A stretch of DNA of 64,000 bases from Pyramidobacter porci (GCF_009695745.1 NZ_VUNH01000001.1:62001-126000), one strand, 5' to 3'. Shown: positions 44,032 through 52,699, counted from the stretch's first letter. Notes: a model not told the origin generated them from the sequence alone. Numbers and translations are program-made.

Positions 44032-45363
44032 ATGGCAATAGTGTCGATCGTCGGACGTCCCAACGTAGGGAAGTCATCGCTGTTCAACAGGATTATCGGC
44101 GAACGCCGGGCTATCGTCGACGATATGCCCGGCGTTACGCGCGACCGTTTGTATGGCTGCGTGCAGTGGAAGGATAAAAGTTTTTATGTGGTCGATACGG
44201 GCGGCCTGCTGCTGAAAGACAAAGACCCGATCATGGAGGGCATGAAGGATCAGATATTCCAGGCCATCGAGGAAAGCGACGTCGTGATCTTCCTGGTCGA
44301 CGGCAGCCAGGGAGTCACCTGGATGGACGAAGACGTGGCGCAGGTGCTCCGCTCTCATTCTTCGATGGTCGTTCTCGCAGTCAATAAAATAGACGACTTC
44401 AGCCACGAGGACGACGTCGTCGAAGCCTACTCGCTTGGTTTCGAGAGAGTCGTCGGCGTCAGCGCTCTCCATGACCGCGGCGTTGACGAGCTTCTGGATC
44501 AGGTCGTGCAGACCTTGGGTGATAAAGAGGATACGCAGCGCCCGGAGGAAGGCGTCGTCAGCGTGGCGCTCGTCGGCCGCCCCAACGTGGGCAAGTCGAG
44601 CATTCTCAACGCGCTGACGGGCAGCCAGCGTTCCCTGGTCAGCGACATCCCGGGAACGACCCGCGATTCGATCGACGCCGTGATCGAGTATAAGGGCGAA
44701 CGGTTCCGCATCGTCGATACGGCCGGGCTGCGCCGCAAAAGCCGGGTTAAGGACGATATCGAGTTCTATTCCACAGTGCGGACCATGGATGCGGTCGATC
44801 AGTGCGACGTGGCCATCTTCGTGATGGACGCGCGGGAATTGGCGACGGAACAGGATCAGCGTCTGGTGGGGGAGATCCTCGCCCGCGGCAAGGGCGTCGT
44901 CCTCGTGGTCAACAAATGGGATCTGCTGCCCAACACGCCGGAGACCGGCGACGAAGTGAACAGGAAGCTCCGCGAGGAGTTCCGCTTCGTCAGCCATGCG
45001 CCGGTGCTTTTCACTTCGGCAGTTTCCGGCCGCCGCCTGCATCGGCTGCTTGATCTGGTCAGCCAGGTGCGCAAGCGCCGCCAGTCCAGATTCAGCACGA
45101 CAATATTGAACCGCATCATCCGCGACATGCTGGCTTTTGACCGTCTGCCGACAGACGGCACGGGACGCCGGCTGCGGATCTATTACTGCACGCAGAGCGC
45201 CGCGGTGCCGCCGACATTCGTCTTCTTCGTCAACGATCCTTCAATCGTGACGAAGAACTTTGAAAACCACCTGTCAAGAAAAATTCGCGAAGCGGGAGAT
45301 TTTGATGGCGTTCCGCTGCGCCTTTTTTGGCGTTCCAGCCATGGAAATAACGAAAAGGCTTGA
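44032..45363 (+). CDS. der: Ribosome-assembly GTPase Der (EngA)
   Basis: A 443-residue protein with two GTPase domains in tandem: GRPNVGKSSLFN near residue 8 and GRPNVGKSSILN near 183, each followed by DTGG/DTAG and NKxD motifs, then a C-terminal KH-like domain (about 355-440). It acts in 50S subunit assembly. It is the last gene of the nif3-der block; a terminator follows 28 bases after the stop. AAGGAG lies upstream of the ATG. Confidence 0.96.
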   Translation: MAIVSIVGRPNVGKSSLFNRIIGERRAIVDDMPGVTRDRLYGCVQWKDKSFYVVDTGGLLLKDKDPIMEGMKDQIFQAIEESDVVIFLVDGSQGVTWMDEDVAQVLRSHSSMVVLAVNKIDDFSHEDDVVEAYSLGFERVVGVSALHDRGVDELLDQVVQTLGDKEDTQRPEEGVVSVALVGRPNVGKSSILNALTGSQRSLVSDIPGTTRDSIDAVIEYKGERFRIVDTAGLRRKSRVKDDIEFYSTVRTMDAVDQCDVAIFVMDARELATEQDQRLVGEILARGKGVVLVVNKWDLLPNTPETGDEVNRKLREEFRFVSHAPVLFTSAVSGRRLHRLLDLVSQVRKRRQSRFSTTILNRIIRDMLAFDRLPTDGTGRRLRIYYCTQSAAVPPTFVFFVNDPSIVTKNFENHLSRKIREAGDFDGVPLRLFWRSSHGNNEKA

Positions 45364-45389
45364 CCTTTCAGTGACATTGCGTTTAGAAT
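45360..45389 (+). promoter_or_regulatory. Candidate promoter of the HU gene, overlapping the end of der
   Basis: TTGACC (45360-45365), 18-base spacer, TAGAAT (45384-45389). Transcription would start near 45396, inside the left arm of the der terminator. Confidence 0.5.
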
Positions 45390-45391
45390 AA

Positions 45392-45418
45392 GGGCGCCTC
45401 ATTATGAGGTGCCCTTTT
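45392..45418 (+). terminator. Terminator of the nif3-der operon
   Basis: GGGCGCCTCAT (45392-45402) pairs with ATGAGGTGCCC (45404-45414), one G-U pair, then TTTT. Confidence 0.75.
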
Positions 45419-45461
45419 CATGCAGGCTTTTCGTATCGATAATTTAAGGAGGCAGAGAAAA

Positions 45462-45737
45462 ATGACAAAGAACGATCTGATCAATGAAGTTGCTGCAAAT
45501 GCCGGTATGAGCAAGAAGGCTGCGGGCGAAGCGATTTCGGCTACTTTTGCTGCGATCGAGAAGGCCCTTGCCAAGGGAGACAGGGTTCAGCTGGTTGGTT
45601 TTGGCACATTTGAAGTCCGCAGACGTGCCGCCCGCGTGGGGCGTAATCCTCAGGACCCCAAGAAGACGATCCAGATTCCCGCCAAGAAAGTTCCTGTTTT
45701 CCGTGCCGGCAAGGGACTCAAGGAGCAGGTCAACTAG
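45462..45737 (+). CDS. hup: HU-family DNA-binding protein
   Basis: A 91-residue histone-like protein: MTKNDLINEVAANAGMSKKA, GFGTFEVRRRAAR, then the DNA-binding arm GRNPQDPKKTIQIPA with its intercalating proline and a KVPVFRAGKGLKE end. It binds DNA as a dimer and bends it. The ATG at 45462 is 9 bases after AAGGAGG; a longer in-frame extension is rejected. It is a single gene with its own terminator. Confidence 0.96.
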   Translation: MTKNDLINEVAANAGMSKKAAGEAISATFAAIEKALAKGDRVQLVGFGTFEVRRRAARVGRNPQDPKKTIQIPAKKVPVFRAGKGLKEQVN

Positions 45738-45778
45738 TTTTTCGCAATTCCGGAAACGGCGTGCATGAGTTCTTTAAA

Positions 45779-45810
45779 GAAAGGCGCTCAGTAAAAACTG
45801 AGCGCCTTTC
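45779..45810 (+). terminator. Terminator of the HU gene
   Basis: GAAAGGCGCTCAG (45779-45791) pairs perfectly with CTGAGCGCCTTTC (45798-45810). The U-tract is inside the stem end. Confidence 0.8.
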
Positions 45811-46171
45811 TGCGTGAGCGTCCGGCGTTTGGGCCGCGTGCGGAGCATGGCGGATTTTTTCTTTCTTGCATTGCATTAAATTTGAAATACCTGTTATTTT
45901 CAATTGCATTGTGTATTTATTATCTTAATATTTGACGAAAAGTCTTGGATAAACCGGCGTAAGGTCTCGACTCCGGAAGGGGACGTAACTTGAGTATCTT
46001 CCCATGCTACATTATTATAAATCTTAGCAGTAAATTCAATGTTTAGTTTTCGTTTTTTTACAACGGACTCGTGATTGACGGTATTCTTTTCCTCGTGTAA
46101 GCTTTTTCTATGCAAGTAAGAAAAGCTGAATTTCTTCTTGCTAAAATTTATGTATGCGGAGGGGATAAGTA
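45811..46171. other. AT-rich intergenic region before the DUF3798 gene, 361 bases
   Basis: From about 45850 the base composition drops sharply in GC against the surroundings. It contains the candidate promoter at 46075-46103 and, near 45950-46000, a GC-richer patch (CCGGCG ... CTCCGGAAGGGG) that could fold, possibly a regulatory RNA leader. An open frame on the minus strand (45900-46115, TTG start, AT-rich codons) is not convincing. I see no recognised riboswitch class. Confidence 0.5.
46075..46103 (+). promoter_or_regulatory. Candidate promoter of the DUF3798 transport operon
   Basis: TTGACG (46075-46080), 17-base spacer, TAAGCT (46098-46103), about 68 bases before the start codon. Confidence 0.5.
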
Positions 46172-47383
46172 ATGAAAAAGTTTGTTGTTGGTCTGCTGAC
46201 CGCGGCGTTGTTTGCGGGAGCTGTTTCTGCGATGGCGGCGGAACCCGCGAAGTTCCATATCGGCGTGTGCACGGGCACGGTTTCTCAGTCCGAGGACGAT
46301 CTTCGCGGCGCGGAAGAGCTGATCAAACGCTATGGCGATGTCGCCAACGGCGGCATGATCAAGCACATCACCTACCCCGACAACTTCATGACCGAGCAGG
46401 AAACGACGATCTCCCAGATCGCTTCGTTTGCCGACGATCCGCTGATGAAGGCCGTCATCGTCAACCAGGCTATCCCGGGGACGACCGAGGCCTTCCGCCG
46501 CATTCGCGAAGCCCGGCCCGACATCCTGCTGTTTGCCGGCGAGAACCATGAGGACCCCGGCGTTATCGCGCCTTCGGGGGATCTTATCATTCACTCCGAC
46601 AGCATTGCCCGCGGCTATCTGATCATCCTCGCCGCTCACAAGCTGGGCTGCACCGATTTCGTCCATATTTCCTTCCCCCGTCACATGAGCTATGAGCTCA
46701 TGTCTCGCCGCGCCAAGATCATGGAAGCCACGTGCAACGATCTGGGCATGAAATATCACTTCGAGAGCGCTCCCGATCCCACCAGCGACGTCGGCGTGGC
46801 CGGCGCGCAGCAGTTCATCCTTGAGCACGTTCCTCAGTGGCTCGACAAGTATGGCCCCAACACCGCTTTCTTCTGCACCAACGACGCCGAAACCGAACCT
46901 CTGCTGAAGAGGATCGCCGAGAGCAAGGGGTTCTTCATCGAAGCCGATCTTCCTTCGCCTCTGATGGGCTACCCCGGCGCGCTGGGCGTCGAGCTTTCCG
47001 ACGTGGCGGGCGATTTCCCCGCGATCCTGAAACGCGTTGAAGACGCCGTTGTCGCCAAGGGCGGCGCCGGACGTATGGGCACTTGGGCATATTCCTACGG
47101 CTTCACGACTACGTTCGCGCTGGGCGAGTATGCCAAGAGCTGCATCGAGAAGGACGTTTCCCCGAAGAATTTCCGCCGCAACTTCAAGCGCGAAGACCTT
47201 CTTGCCGCATATAACGGCGCTACGCCGGGCGCAAAGTGGAACGGCACCGTTTACATGGATGCCAACACGGGACTCGAGCTGAAGAACAACATCCTCGTCT
47301 ATCAGGATACCTACATCTTTGGCAAGGGCTACCTCAACATGACCGACGAAGTCGTTCCTGAAAAATATCTGCAGCTGAAATAG
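46172..47383 (+). CDS. DUF3798-family periplasmic binding protein
   Basis: The 403 residues begin with a signal peptide (about 1-22, cleavage after AMA). The mature part has the periplasmic-binding-protein-like pattern of DUF3798: FHIGVCTGTVSQSEDD, YPDNFMTEQET, AVIVNQAIPGT and SPLMGYPGALGVE. It resembles family-1 sugar/nucleoside binding proteins. It is followed by an ABC ATPase and two permeases of the ribose/nucleoside type, so it is probably their ligand receptor; the ligand is unknown. A GGAGG lies 8 bases before the ATG. A terminator-like hairpin after it may set its level above that of the transporter. Confidence 0.88.
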   Translation: MKKFVVGLLTAALFAGAVSAMAAEPAKFHIGVCTGTVSQSEDDLRGAEELIKRYGDVANGGMIKHITYPDNFMTEQETTISQIASFADDPLMKAVIVNQAIPGTTEAFRRIREARPDILLFAGENHEDPGVIAPSGDLIIHSDSIARGYLIILAAHKLGCTDFVHISFPRHMSYELMSRRAKIMEATCNDLGMKYHFESAPDPTSDVGVAGAQQFILEHVPQWLDKYGPNTAFFCTNDAETEPLLKRIAESKGFFIEADLPSPLMGYPGALGVELSDVAGDFPAILKRVEDAVVAKGGAGRMGTWAYSYGFTTTFALGEYAKSCIEKDVSPKNFRRNFKREDLLAAYNGATPGAKWNGTVYMDANTGLELKNNILVYQDTYIFGKGYLNMTDEVVPEKYLQLK

Positions 47384-47404
47384 CAAAACTTTATGCGGCA
47401 AAAA

Positions 47405-47447
47405 CGGAGCGGGGGGAGTAATTTCGACCTCCCCCGCTCTGTTTTTT
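47405..47447 (+). terminator. Hairpin after the DUF3798 gene, likely attenuator
   Basis: A G-rich arm (47405-47418) pairs with ACCTCCCCCGCTCTG (47427-47441), followed by six T. It stands between the binding-protein gene and its transporter genes. Confidence 0.75.
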
Positions 47448-47615
47448 AAGCGTTCGTTGCGAGAGGCGGCCTAAAATTCTGAAAATATACGGCAGCAATC
47501 ACTGCTTTAAAAGGGAACATACTCTGACGCTGATGAATGTGGCGTCGGAAGAATGCAATAAATCAAATTCTGACCGCTTAAGCGGCGTTTTATCCAGTAA
47601 AGGAGGTACTCGTCC

Positions 47616-49214
47616 ATGGGAGGAGAACCTTTGCTTCGTGTGGAACAAATAGGCAAAGCCTATTTTGGGAATCGAGTTCTTAAGAATATTTCGTTCAGCC
47701 TGGGCAAGGGGCGGATCCTTGGTCTGGTCGGGGAGAACGGCGCGGGAAAGTCGACGCTGATGAACATTCTGTTCGGCATGAATGTGATCGCCGAGACGGG
47801 AGGCTACGAGGGGAAGTTTTACATCAGCGGCAAGGAAGCTGATTTCCGCAGCCCGAACGATGCGCTGGAGGCCGGCATCGGCATGGTCCATCAGGAATTT
47901 TCGCTGATTCCTGGCTTTTCGGTCACGGAGAATATCGTTCTCAATCGCGAGTCTCTCGTTTACAATCCTCTGGTTGAAGCTTTCGGCGATCGCCTGAAGA
48001 CGCTGAACCGCGCCGACATGAAACTCCGCGCCGAAGAGGCGATCAAAAAGCTGAATTTCTCGCTCGACGGCGAGACGCTTATTTCCGAACTTCCCGTCGG
48101 GCATAAAGAGTTCACCGAAATCGCCCGCGAGATCGACAAGAGCAAAACGCAGCTTCTGGTTCTCGACGAACCCACGGCCGTCTTGACCGAGAGCGAAGCG
48201 GAGATCCTGCTTGATTCGATGCGCCGTCTGGCCAAAAACGGCATCGCGATCATTTTCATCTCGCACCGCCTGCGCGAGGTCATGGAAGTCTGCGACGACA
48301 TCGTCGTTCTGCGCGACGGAGAAGTGGTGCTGACGACGGAGCCGTCGAAAACGACCGTGCGCGAGATCGCCAGCAGCATGGTGGGACGCAACATTGAAAA
48401 GGCGGCTCAGGGCGATGCGGAGGAGCGCAAGTTCGGGCGGGAAATCCTGAAGGTCCGCAATCTATGGGTCGATATGCCCGGTGAAACGGTGCGCGATGTC
48501 AATCTCGACATCAAGGAAGGCGAAATCTTTGGTATCGGCGGTCTGGCCGGACAGGGAAAACTTGGCATCTCGAACGGCATTATGGGGCTTTATGCGTCTG
48601 GAGGAGCGGTGGAATTCGACAGCAAGGCCGTACAGCTGAACGACCCAACCTCGCCCTTGTCGATGGGAATCTCCTCGGTTTCCGAGGATCGCCGCGGCGT
48701 CGGTTTGCTGCTCGACGAATCGATCGCGTGGAATATCATCTTTACGTCATTGCAGAATCAGAAACGTTTTCTCAAGCCGTCGTGCGGCGGTCTGGTCAAG
48801 GTTCGCGACGACAACGCTATTTTGGAATGCGCCAGAAAGTACATTCAGGAGCTGGAGATCAAGTGCGTCAGCCCGAAACAGCGCGTGCGCGAGCTCTCCG
48901 GCGGAAATCAGCAGAAGATCTGTCTGGCCAAAGCTTTCGAGACGCATCCGAGACTGCTTTTCGTTTCGGAACCGACGCGCGGCATCGACGTCGGCGCGAA
49001 AAAAGTCGTGCTCGATACGTTGAAGAGGTACAACCGCGAACTCGGCATGACCATCGTGATGATCTCTTCCGAACTGGAAGAGCTGCGTTCGATCTGCGAC
49101 CGCATCGCGATCATCGACAAGGGAACGGTCGTCGGCATCAAGCCCGCTTCCGCTTCCTCGGAGGAGTTCGGCTATCTGATGCTTGGTACCAGCGAGGAGG
49201 CTGCGAATCAATGA
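47616..49214 (+). CDS. Sugar-type ABC transporter ATPase with two nucleotide-binding domains
   Basis: A 532-residue RbsA/MglA-type ATPase. Domain 1 (about 5-255): Walker A GENGAGKST, Walker B LLVLDEPTAV, H-loop SHR; its signature is unusual (ELPVGHKEF instead of LSxGxxQ). Domain 2 (about 270-520): Walker A GLAGQGKLG lacks the Ser/Thr, Walker B reads FVSEPTRG (Asp replaced by Ser), but the signature LSGGNQQK is intact. One composite ATP site should be canonical and the other degenerate. It energises the two permeases. It follows a small palindrome (CCGCTTAAGCGG) and GGAGG, and its stop overlaps the next start (ATGA). Confidence 0.93.
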   Translation: MGGEPLLRVEQIGKAYFGNRVLKNISFSLGKGRILGLVGENGAGKSTLMNILFGMNVIAETGGYEGKFYISGKEADFRSPNDALEAGIGMVHQEFSLIPGFSVTENIVLNRESLVYNPLVEAFGDRLKTLNRADMKLRAEEAIKKLNFSLDGETLISELPVGHKEFTEIAREIDKSKTQLLVLDEPTAVLTESEAEILLDSMRRLAKNGIAIIFISHRLREVMEVCDDIVVLRDGEVVLTTEPSKTTVREIASSMVGRNIEKAAQGDAEERKFGREILKVRNLWVDMPGETVRDVNLDIKEGEIFGIGGLAGQGKLGISNGIMGLYASGGAVEFDSKAVQLNDPTSPLSMGISSVSEDRRGVGLLLDESIAWNIIFTSLQNQKRFLKPSCGGLVKVRDDNAILECARKYIQELEIKCVSPKQRVRELSGGNQQKICLAKAFETHPRLLFVSEPTRGIDVGAKKVVLDTLKRYNRELGMTIVMISSELEELRSICDRIAIIDKGTVVGIKPASASSEEFGYLMLGTSEEAANQ

Positions 49215-50254
49215 AAGACATCAAGAATTTTATCGAGGATGTTGGCTGGCCGCGAATCCTCATCGCGTTATTCCTGCTCTCGTTATTTGTGCTTGCCCCG
49301 TTTGTCGGCGTCCGTCTTGACGCGTCGATCAACGACACTTTGGTGCGTTTTGGCATGAACGGCGTCATGGTGCTGGCCATGGTGCCGATGGTCCAGTCGG
49401 GCTGCGGCCTCAACTTCGGTCTGCCACTCGGCATCATCGCCGGACTGCTTGGTGCCGTGACGAGCGTCGAGCTCGAAGTCACCGGACTGCCGGGCATCCT
49501 CACCGCCATGCTGATCGCCACGCCCATCGCCATTGTGCTGGGATGGTGCTACGGGCTTCTGCTCAACAAGGTCAAAGGCAGCGAGATGATGATCGCCACC
49601 TACGTGGGCTTTTCGTCCGTCGCTTTGATGTGCATCATGTGGCTGGTATTGCCTTACAAGAGCCCGAACATGGTCTGGGGCTATGCCGGCAAGGGACTGC
49701 GCACGACCATCTCCATCGAAGCTTTCTGGCAGAACGCCATCAGCGGCATCGGCGCGTTTCGCATCAACGAGTTCTTGGCGTTTCCCACGGGAATGTTTCT
49801 CTTCTTCCTGCTGCTGTGCTGCGTGATGTCCCTTTTTATGCGGACCCGCACCGGAACGGCCATGACCATCGTCGGTTCCAATCCCGATTATGCCCGCGCC
49901 AGCGGCGTGAACATCGACAAGATGCGCACGCTGTCGGTCATCCTTTCTACGTGGCTGGGCGCGATCGGCATCATCATGTACGAACAGTGCTTCGGTTTCG
50001 TTCAGCTTTATATGGGGCCTTTTTACATGGCGTTTCCAGCTGTGGCCGCGATCCTGATCGGCGGCGCCTCCGTGAAAAAAGCCAACATCGTCAACGTGAT
50101 CGTCGGAACGATCCTGTTCCAGGGGATTCTGACGATGACGCCGTCGGTTATCAACAGCATGATCCAGACCGATATGTCTGAAGTCATTCGTATCATTGTG
50201 TCGAATGGCATGATCCTGTACGCTCTGACTCGTGTGACGAAGGTGAGATCCTGA
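49211..50254 (+). CDS. ABC transporter permease, ribose/nucleoside type (first)
   Basis: A 347-residue BPD_transp_2-type permease with about nine hydrophobic spans. Family pattern: GCGLNFGLPLGIIAGLLGA, GLLLNKVKGSEMMIATYVGFSS, MTIVGSNPDYARASGVN and a VAAILIGGASVKKA end. The start ATG 49211 overlaps the ATPase stop; the much longer frame upstream is only an open shadow of the ATPase gene. It ends in TGATG with the second permease, so the two are coupled and probably form a heterodimeric channel. Confidence 0.92.
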   Translation: MKDIKNFIEDVGWPRILIALFLLSLFVLAPFVGVRLDASINDTLVRFGMNGVMVLAMVPMVQSGCGLNFGLPLGIIAGLLGAVTSVELEVTGLPGILTAMLIATPIAIVLGWCYGLLLNKVKGSEMMIATYVGFSSVALMCIMWLVLPYKSPNMVWGYAGKGLRTTISIEAFWQNAISGIGAFRINEFLAFPTGMFLFFLLLCCVMSLFMRTRTGTAMTIVGSNPDYARASGVNIDKMRTLSVILSTWLGAIGIIMYEQCFGFVQLYMGPFYMAFPAVAAILIGGASVKKANIVNVIVGTILFQGILTMTPSVINSMIQTDMSEVIRIIVSNGMILYALTRVTKVRS

Positions 50255-51366
50255 TGAACAATACGAATAAATTCAAGATGTTCCTGATCAGGAACGCGGT
50301 GCCCATTGTCTTTCTCGTCGTGAGCGCGATTGCAATTCCCATTTCTCGGTTTTCGCTCGACTATCTGGTTCAGGAGATGCTGATCCGCCTGTCGCGCAAC
50401 TCGTTCCTCGTCCTTTCGCTGCTCGTCCCCATTATGGCGGGAATGGGGCTGAACTTCGGCATGGTCCTGGGGGCTATGGCGGGGCAGCTCGGGCTGATCT
50501 TCGTCAGCGACTGGAACGTTGTCGGCCTGAACGGCATGGTGCTCGCCGCGGTCATCGCCACGCCGCTGGCGATCTTTTTCGGCTGGATCTGCGGCGTTGT
50601 CCTGAACAAGGCCCGCGGCCGCGAGATGGTCACTTCCTATATTCTGGGATTTTTCATGAACGGCGTTTACCAGCTGGCGGTTTTGTACGGATTTGGCAGC
50701 ATCGTGCCGATTACGAACACGAAACTCGTGCTGTCGAGAGGATACGGAATCAGAAACACGATCAACCTCGACAGCATTCGCCGTTGTCTTGACGACTTGA
50801 TTCCGCTTGAAATCTTTGGAATTCAGATTCCCGTCGCAACGTTTATCGTCATTGGCCTCTTCTGCCTGTTTATCGTTTGGTTCCGCAAGACCAAACTGGG
50901 GCAGGACATGCGCGCGACCGGACAGGACATGGGCGTGGCCGATTCGGCGGGCATTCCCGTGCTGCGCACCCGCGTCATTTCCATTGTGATCTCGACGGTG
51001 CTGGCCTGCTACGGGCAGATTATTTTCCTGCAAAACGTCGGGACGATGAACACCTACAACAGTCACGAACAGGCCGGCGTGTTCGCCATCGCCTCGCTGC
51101 TGGTCGGCGGCGCGAGCGTCAGCCGCGCTTCCATCTTGAACGTTTTCGTCGGCGTGATCCTGTTCCATCTGATGTTCGTCGTGTCGCCGATGGCCGGCAA
51201 ATATCTGACCGGCGACGCTCAGATCGGCGAATTTTTCCGCGTCTTTGTGTCGTACGGCATCATTTCGCTGGCGCTGGTGCTTCACGCCTGGAGACGGCAC
51301 GCCGATCGCGAAATTGCCCGCGCGCAGTTCCGCGGTCAGAATGCGGACGGAGGCACGAAAAAATGA
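50254..51366 (+). CDS. ABC transporter permease, ribose/nucleoside type (second)
   Basis: A 370-residue permease paralogous to the preceding gene: AGMGLNFGMVLGAMAGQLGL, VLNKARGREMVTSYILGFF, RATGQDMGVADSAGIPV and LLVGGASVSRA. About eight or nine spans are visible. It starts within TGATG of the first permease and ends in ATGA with the next small gene, a fully coupled operon. It should form the channel with its partner; the substrate is probably a sugar, nucleoside or similar ligand. Confidence 0.92.
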   Translation: MNNTNKFKMFLIRNAVPIVFLVVSAIAIPISRFSLDYLVQEMLIRLSRNSFLVLSLLVPIMAGMGLNFGMVLGAMAGQLGLIFVSDWNVVGLNGMVLAAVIATPLAIFFGWICGVVLNKARGREMVTSYILGFFMNGVYQLAVLYGFGSIVPITNTKLVLSRGYGIRNTINLDSIRRCLDDLIPLEIFGIQIPVATFIVIGLFCLFIVWFRKTKLGQDMRATGQDMGVADSAGIPVLRTRVISIVISTVLACYGQIIFLQNVGTMNTYNSHEQAGVFAIASLLVGGASVSRASILNVFVGVILFHLMFVVSPMAGKYLTGDAQIGEFFRVFVSYGIISLALVLHAWRRHADREIARAQFRGQNADGGTKK

Positions 51367-51749
51367 AGATGAAAAGAGTCCTTGTGAATCTCGCGATAAT
51401 TTTTGTTTTTGCGGCGCTTGGCTGGTACTGCTACGACCATGGCAAGGCTTACGACTTCATCGTCGAAAACGTCGCCTGCCAGGATGAGGGGCAGACCGTC
51501 GGGGCGATGGAGGCCGTTCAGATCTCCATCGATTCCGGAGAAGGAAAGATCCTTTATGCCGACGACCGCGACCAGGCCGTCGCGATCGGCAGCGGCACGC
51601 ACAGAGCCAGAATCGATGTCCTCGATATGAACGACAAACCGATCGAAGGGCAGAGCCGGGTTTTCGCTTTCAAGCTGTCAGCGCTTGGAAAAAAGCCCGT
51701 TCTGAACGTTCCCTTTGCGTACAGGCACGGCAGTCCCGCCGCGAAATAA
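51363..51749 (+). CDS. Small membrane-anchored protein of the transporter operon, 128 aa
   Basis: The N-terminus has one hydrophobic segment (about 7-23; VLVNLAIIFVFAALGWY), followed by a small beta-rich domain (about 35-125) with an E/D-rich face and a conserved-looking FKLSALGKKP stretch. It may correspond to the family catalogued as DUF6672; that name is from memory and unchecked. Its ATG overlaps the permease stop, so it is translated with the transporter and is probably an accessory periplasmic subunit. No terminator is obvious; rpsD follows from its own promoter. Confidence 0.75.
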   Translation: MKMKRVLVNLAIIFVFAALGWYCYDHGKAYDFIVENVACQDEGQTVGAMEAVQISIDSGEGKILYADDRDQAVAIGSGTHRARIDVLDMNDKPIEGQSRVFAFKLSALGKKPVLNVPFAYRHGSPAAK

Positions 51750-51822
51750 CGAATCTGTCGAGGAATAAAGGGCGCGCGTCGCGTTTTTCATAGATAAAAT
51801 ACTGAAAAAACTCGCTTCTCTC

Positions 51823-51851
51823 TTGACAGAAACTGATCTTTGAAGTAAGTT
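51823..51851 (+). promoter_or_regulatory. Promoter of rpsD
   Basis: TTGACA (51823-51828), 17-base spacer, TAAGTT (51846-51851), about 60 bases before the start codon. Confidence 0.7.
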
Positions 51852-51913
51852 TTACAGGCTGCTGGAAAGAAATATCCGTCCAATTTCTTTTGTGCGAAGG
51901 AGTAACATGATCA

Positions 51914-52534
51914 ATGTCCAAGAATGTCAACAGAAAGGTCACTCCCAAGGGAAAGATTGTTCGCCGTCTTGGCGCCAACGTATTCGGCAACCCCAAGTAC
52001 GATAAGCTGCTGGGCAAGAAGGCCACGCCTCCCGGAGGAGCGCCCCGTCGTCGTGCGAAGCAGTCCATTTATGGGCTTCAGCTTCAGGAGAAGCAGAAGA
52101 TTCGTCTTGCCTACGGTGTGAGCGAGAAACAGCTTCGCGCCGTTTACGTCGCCGCCAAGAAGATGGATGGCGTTACCGGCAGCAACATGCTGATTCTGCT
52201 CGAGAGCCGCTTCGACAACGTGGTCTATCGCCTCGGCTACTGCGTCACCCGTCCTCAGGCCCGTCAGCTTGTTCGTCACGGTCATTTCCTCGTGAACGGC
52301 CGCAAGGTCGATATGCCCGGCGTGCGTCTCAATCCCGGCGACGTCGTCACCGTTCGCGAGAACAGCGCCGAGATGGTGGTTCTCAAGCAGAACCTCGAAG
52401 CGGCGGCAGCGGTTTCCAAGCCCGCGTGGCTGACTCTCGAAGGCGGCAAGGGAACGATCGTTCGTCTGCCCGAACGGGCGGATATCCCCAACATCGCCGA
52501 CGAGCAGGTCGTCGTCGAGTTCTACTCCAAGTAA
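51914..52534 (+). CDS. rpsD: 30S ribosomal protein S4
   Basis: The 206 residues match S4: RLGANVFGNPKYDKL, YGLQLQEKQKIRLAYGVSEKQLR, then the S4 RNA-binding domain (LESRFDNVVYRLGY, ARQLVRHGHFLVNG) and a LPERADIPN end. It nucleates 30S assembly on 16S rRNA. The gene stands alone, away from the alpha operon, with its own promoter and terminator. AAGGAG is 12 bases from this ATG, while an out-of-frame ATG (51907) lies between, an unusual layout. The N-terminus lacks the zinc cysteines of some S4 proteins. Confidence 0.96.
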   Translation: MSKNVNRKVTPKGKIVRRLGANVFGNPKYDKLLGKKATPPGGAPRRRAKQSIYGLQLQEKQKIRLAYGVSEKQLRAVYVAAKKMDGVTGSNMLILLESRFDNVVYRLGYCVTRPQARQLVRHGHFLVNGRKVDMPGVRLNPGDVVTVRENSAEMVVLKQNLEAAAAVSKPAWLTLEGGKGTIVRLPERADIPNIADEQVVVEFYSK

Positions 52535-52552
52535 AAAAGCTTCGTGTTTTTG

Positions 52553-52577
52553 GCCCGTCCGGGAGGACGGGCTTTTT
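52553..52577 (+). terminator. Terminator of rpsD
   Basis: GCCCGTCC-GGGA-GGACGGGC (52553-52572) followed by TTTTT. Confidence 0.92.
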
Positions 52578-52699
52578 CTATTTTTCCCGCAGAAAACGAA
52601 ACGGCACGTGTCGTGGAGAAAATCCTCGACGTCGGCTGTTTTTTCAGCTAAAATACATCTATCGGCACAGAATATTTTTACTCTCTGGAGGCTGCGATC

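Noticed and set aside
45900-46115. 71-codon AT-rich frame on the minus strand between HU and the DUF3798 gene
   Set aside because: It has only a TTG start without a ribosome-binding site and no recognisable homology; the region is better explained as regulatory DNA.
48728-49210. N-terminal extension of the first sugar-type permease
   Set aside because: It overlaps the ATPase gene entirely; the ATGA junction at 49211 and family length support the short start.
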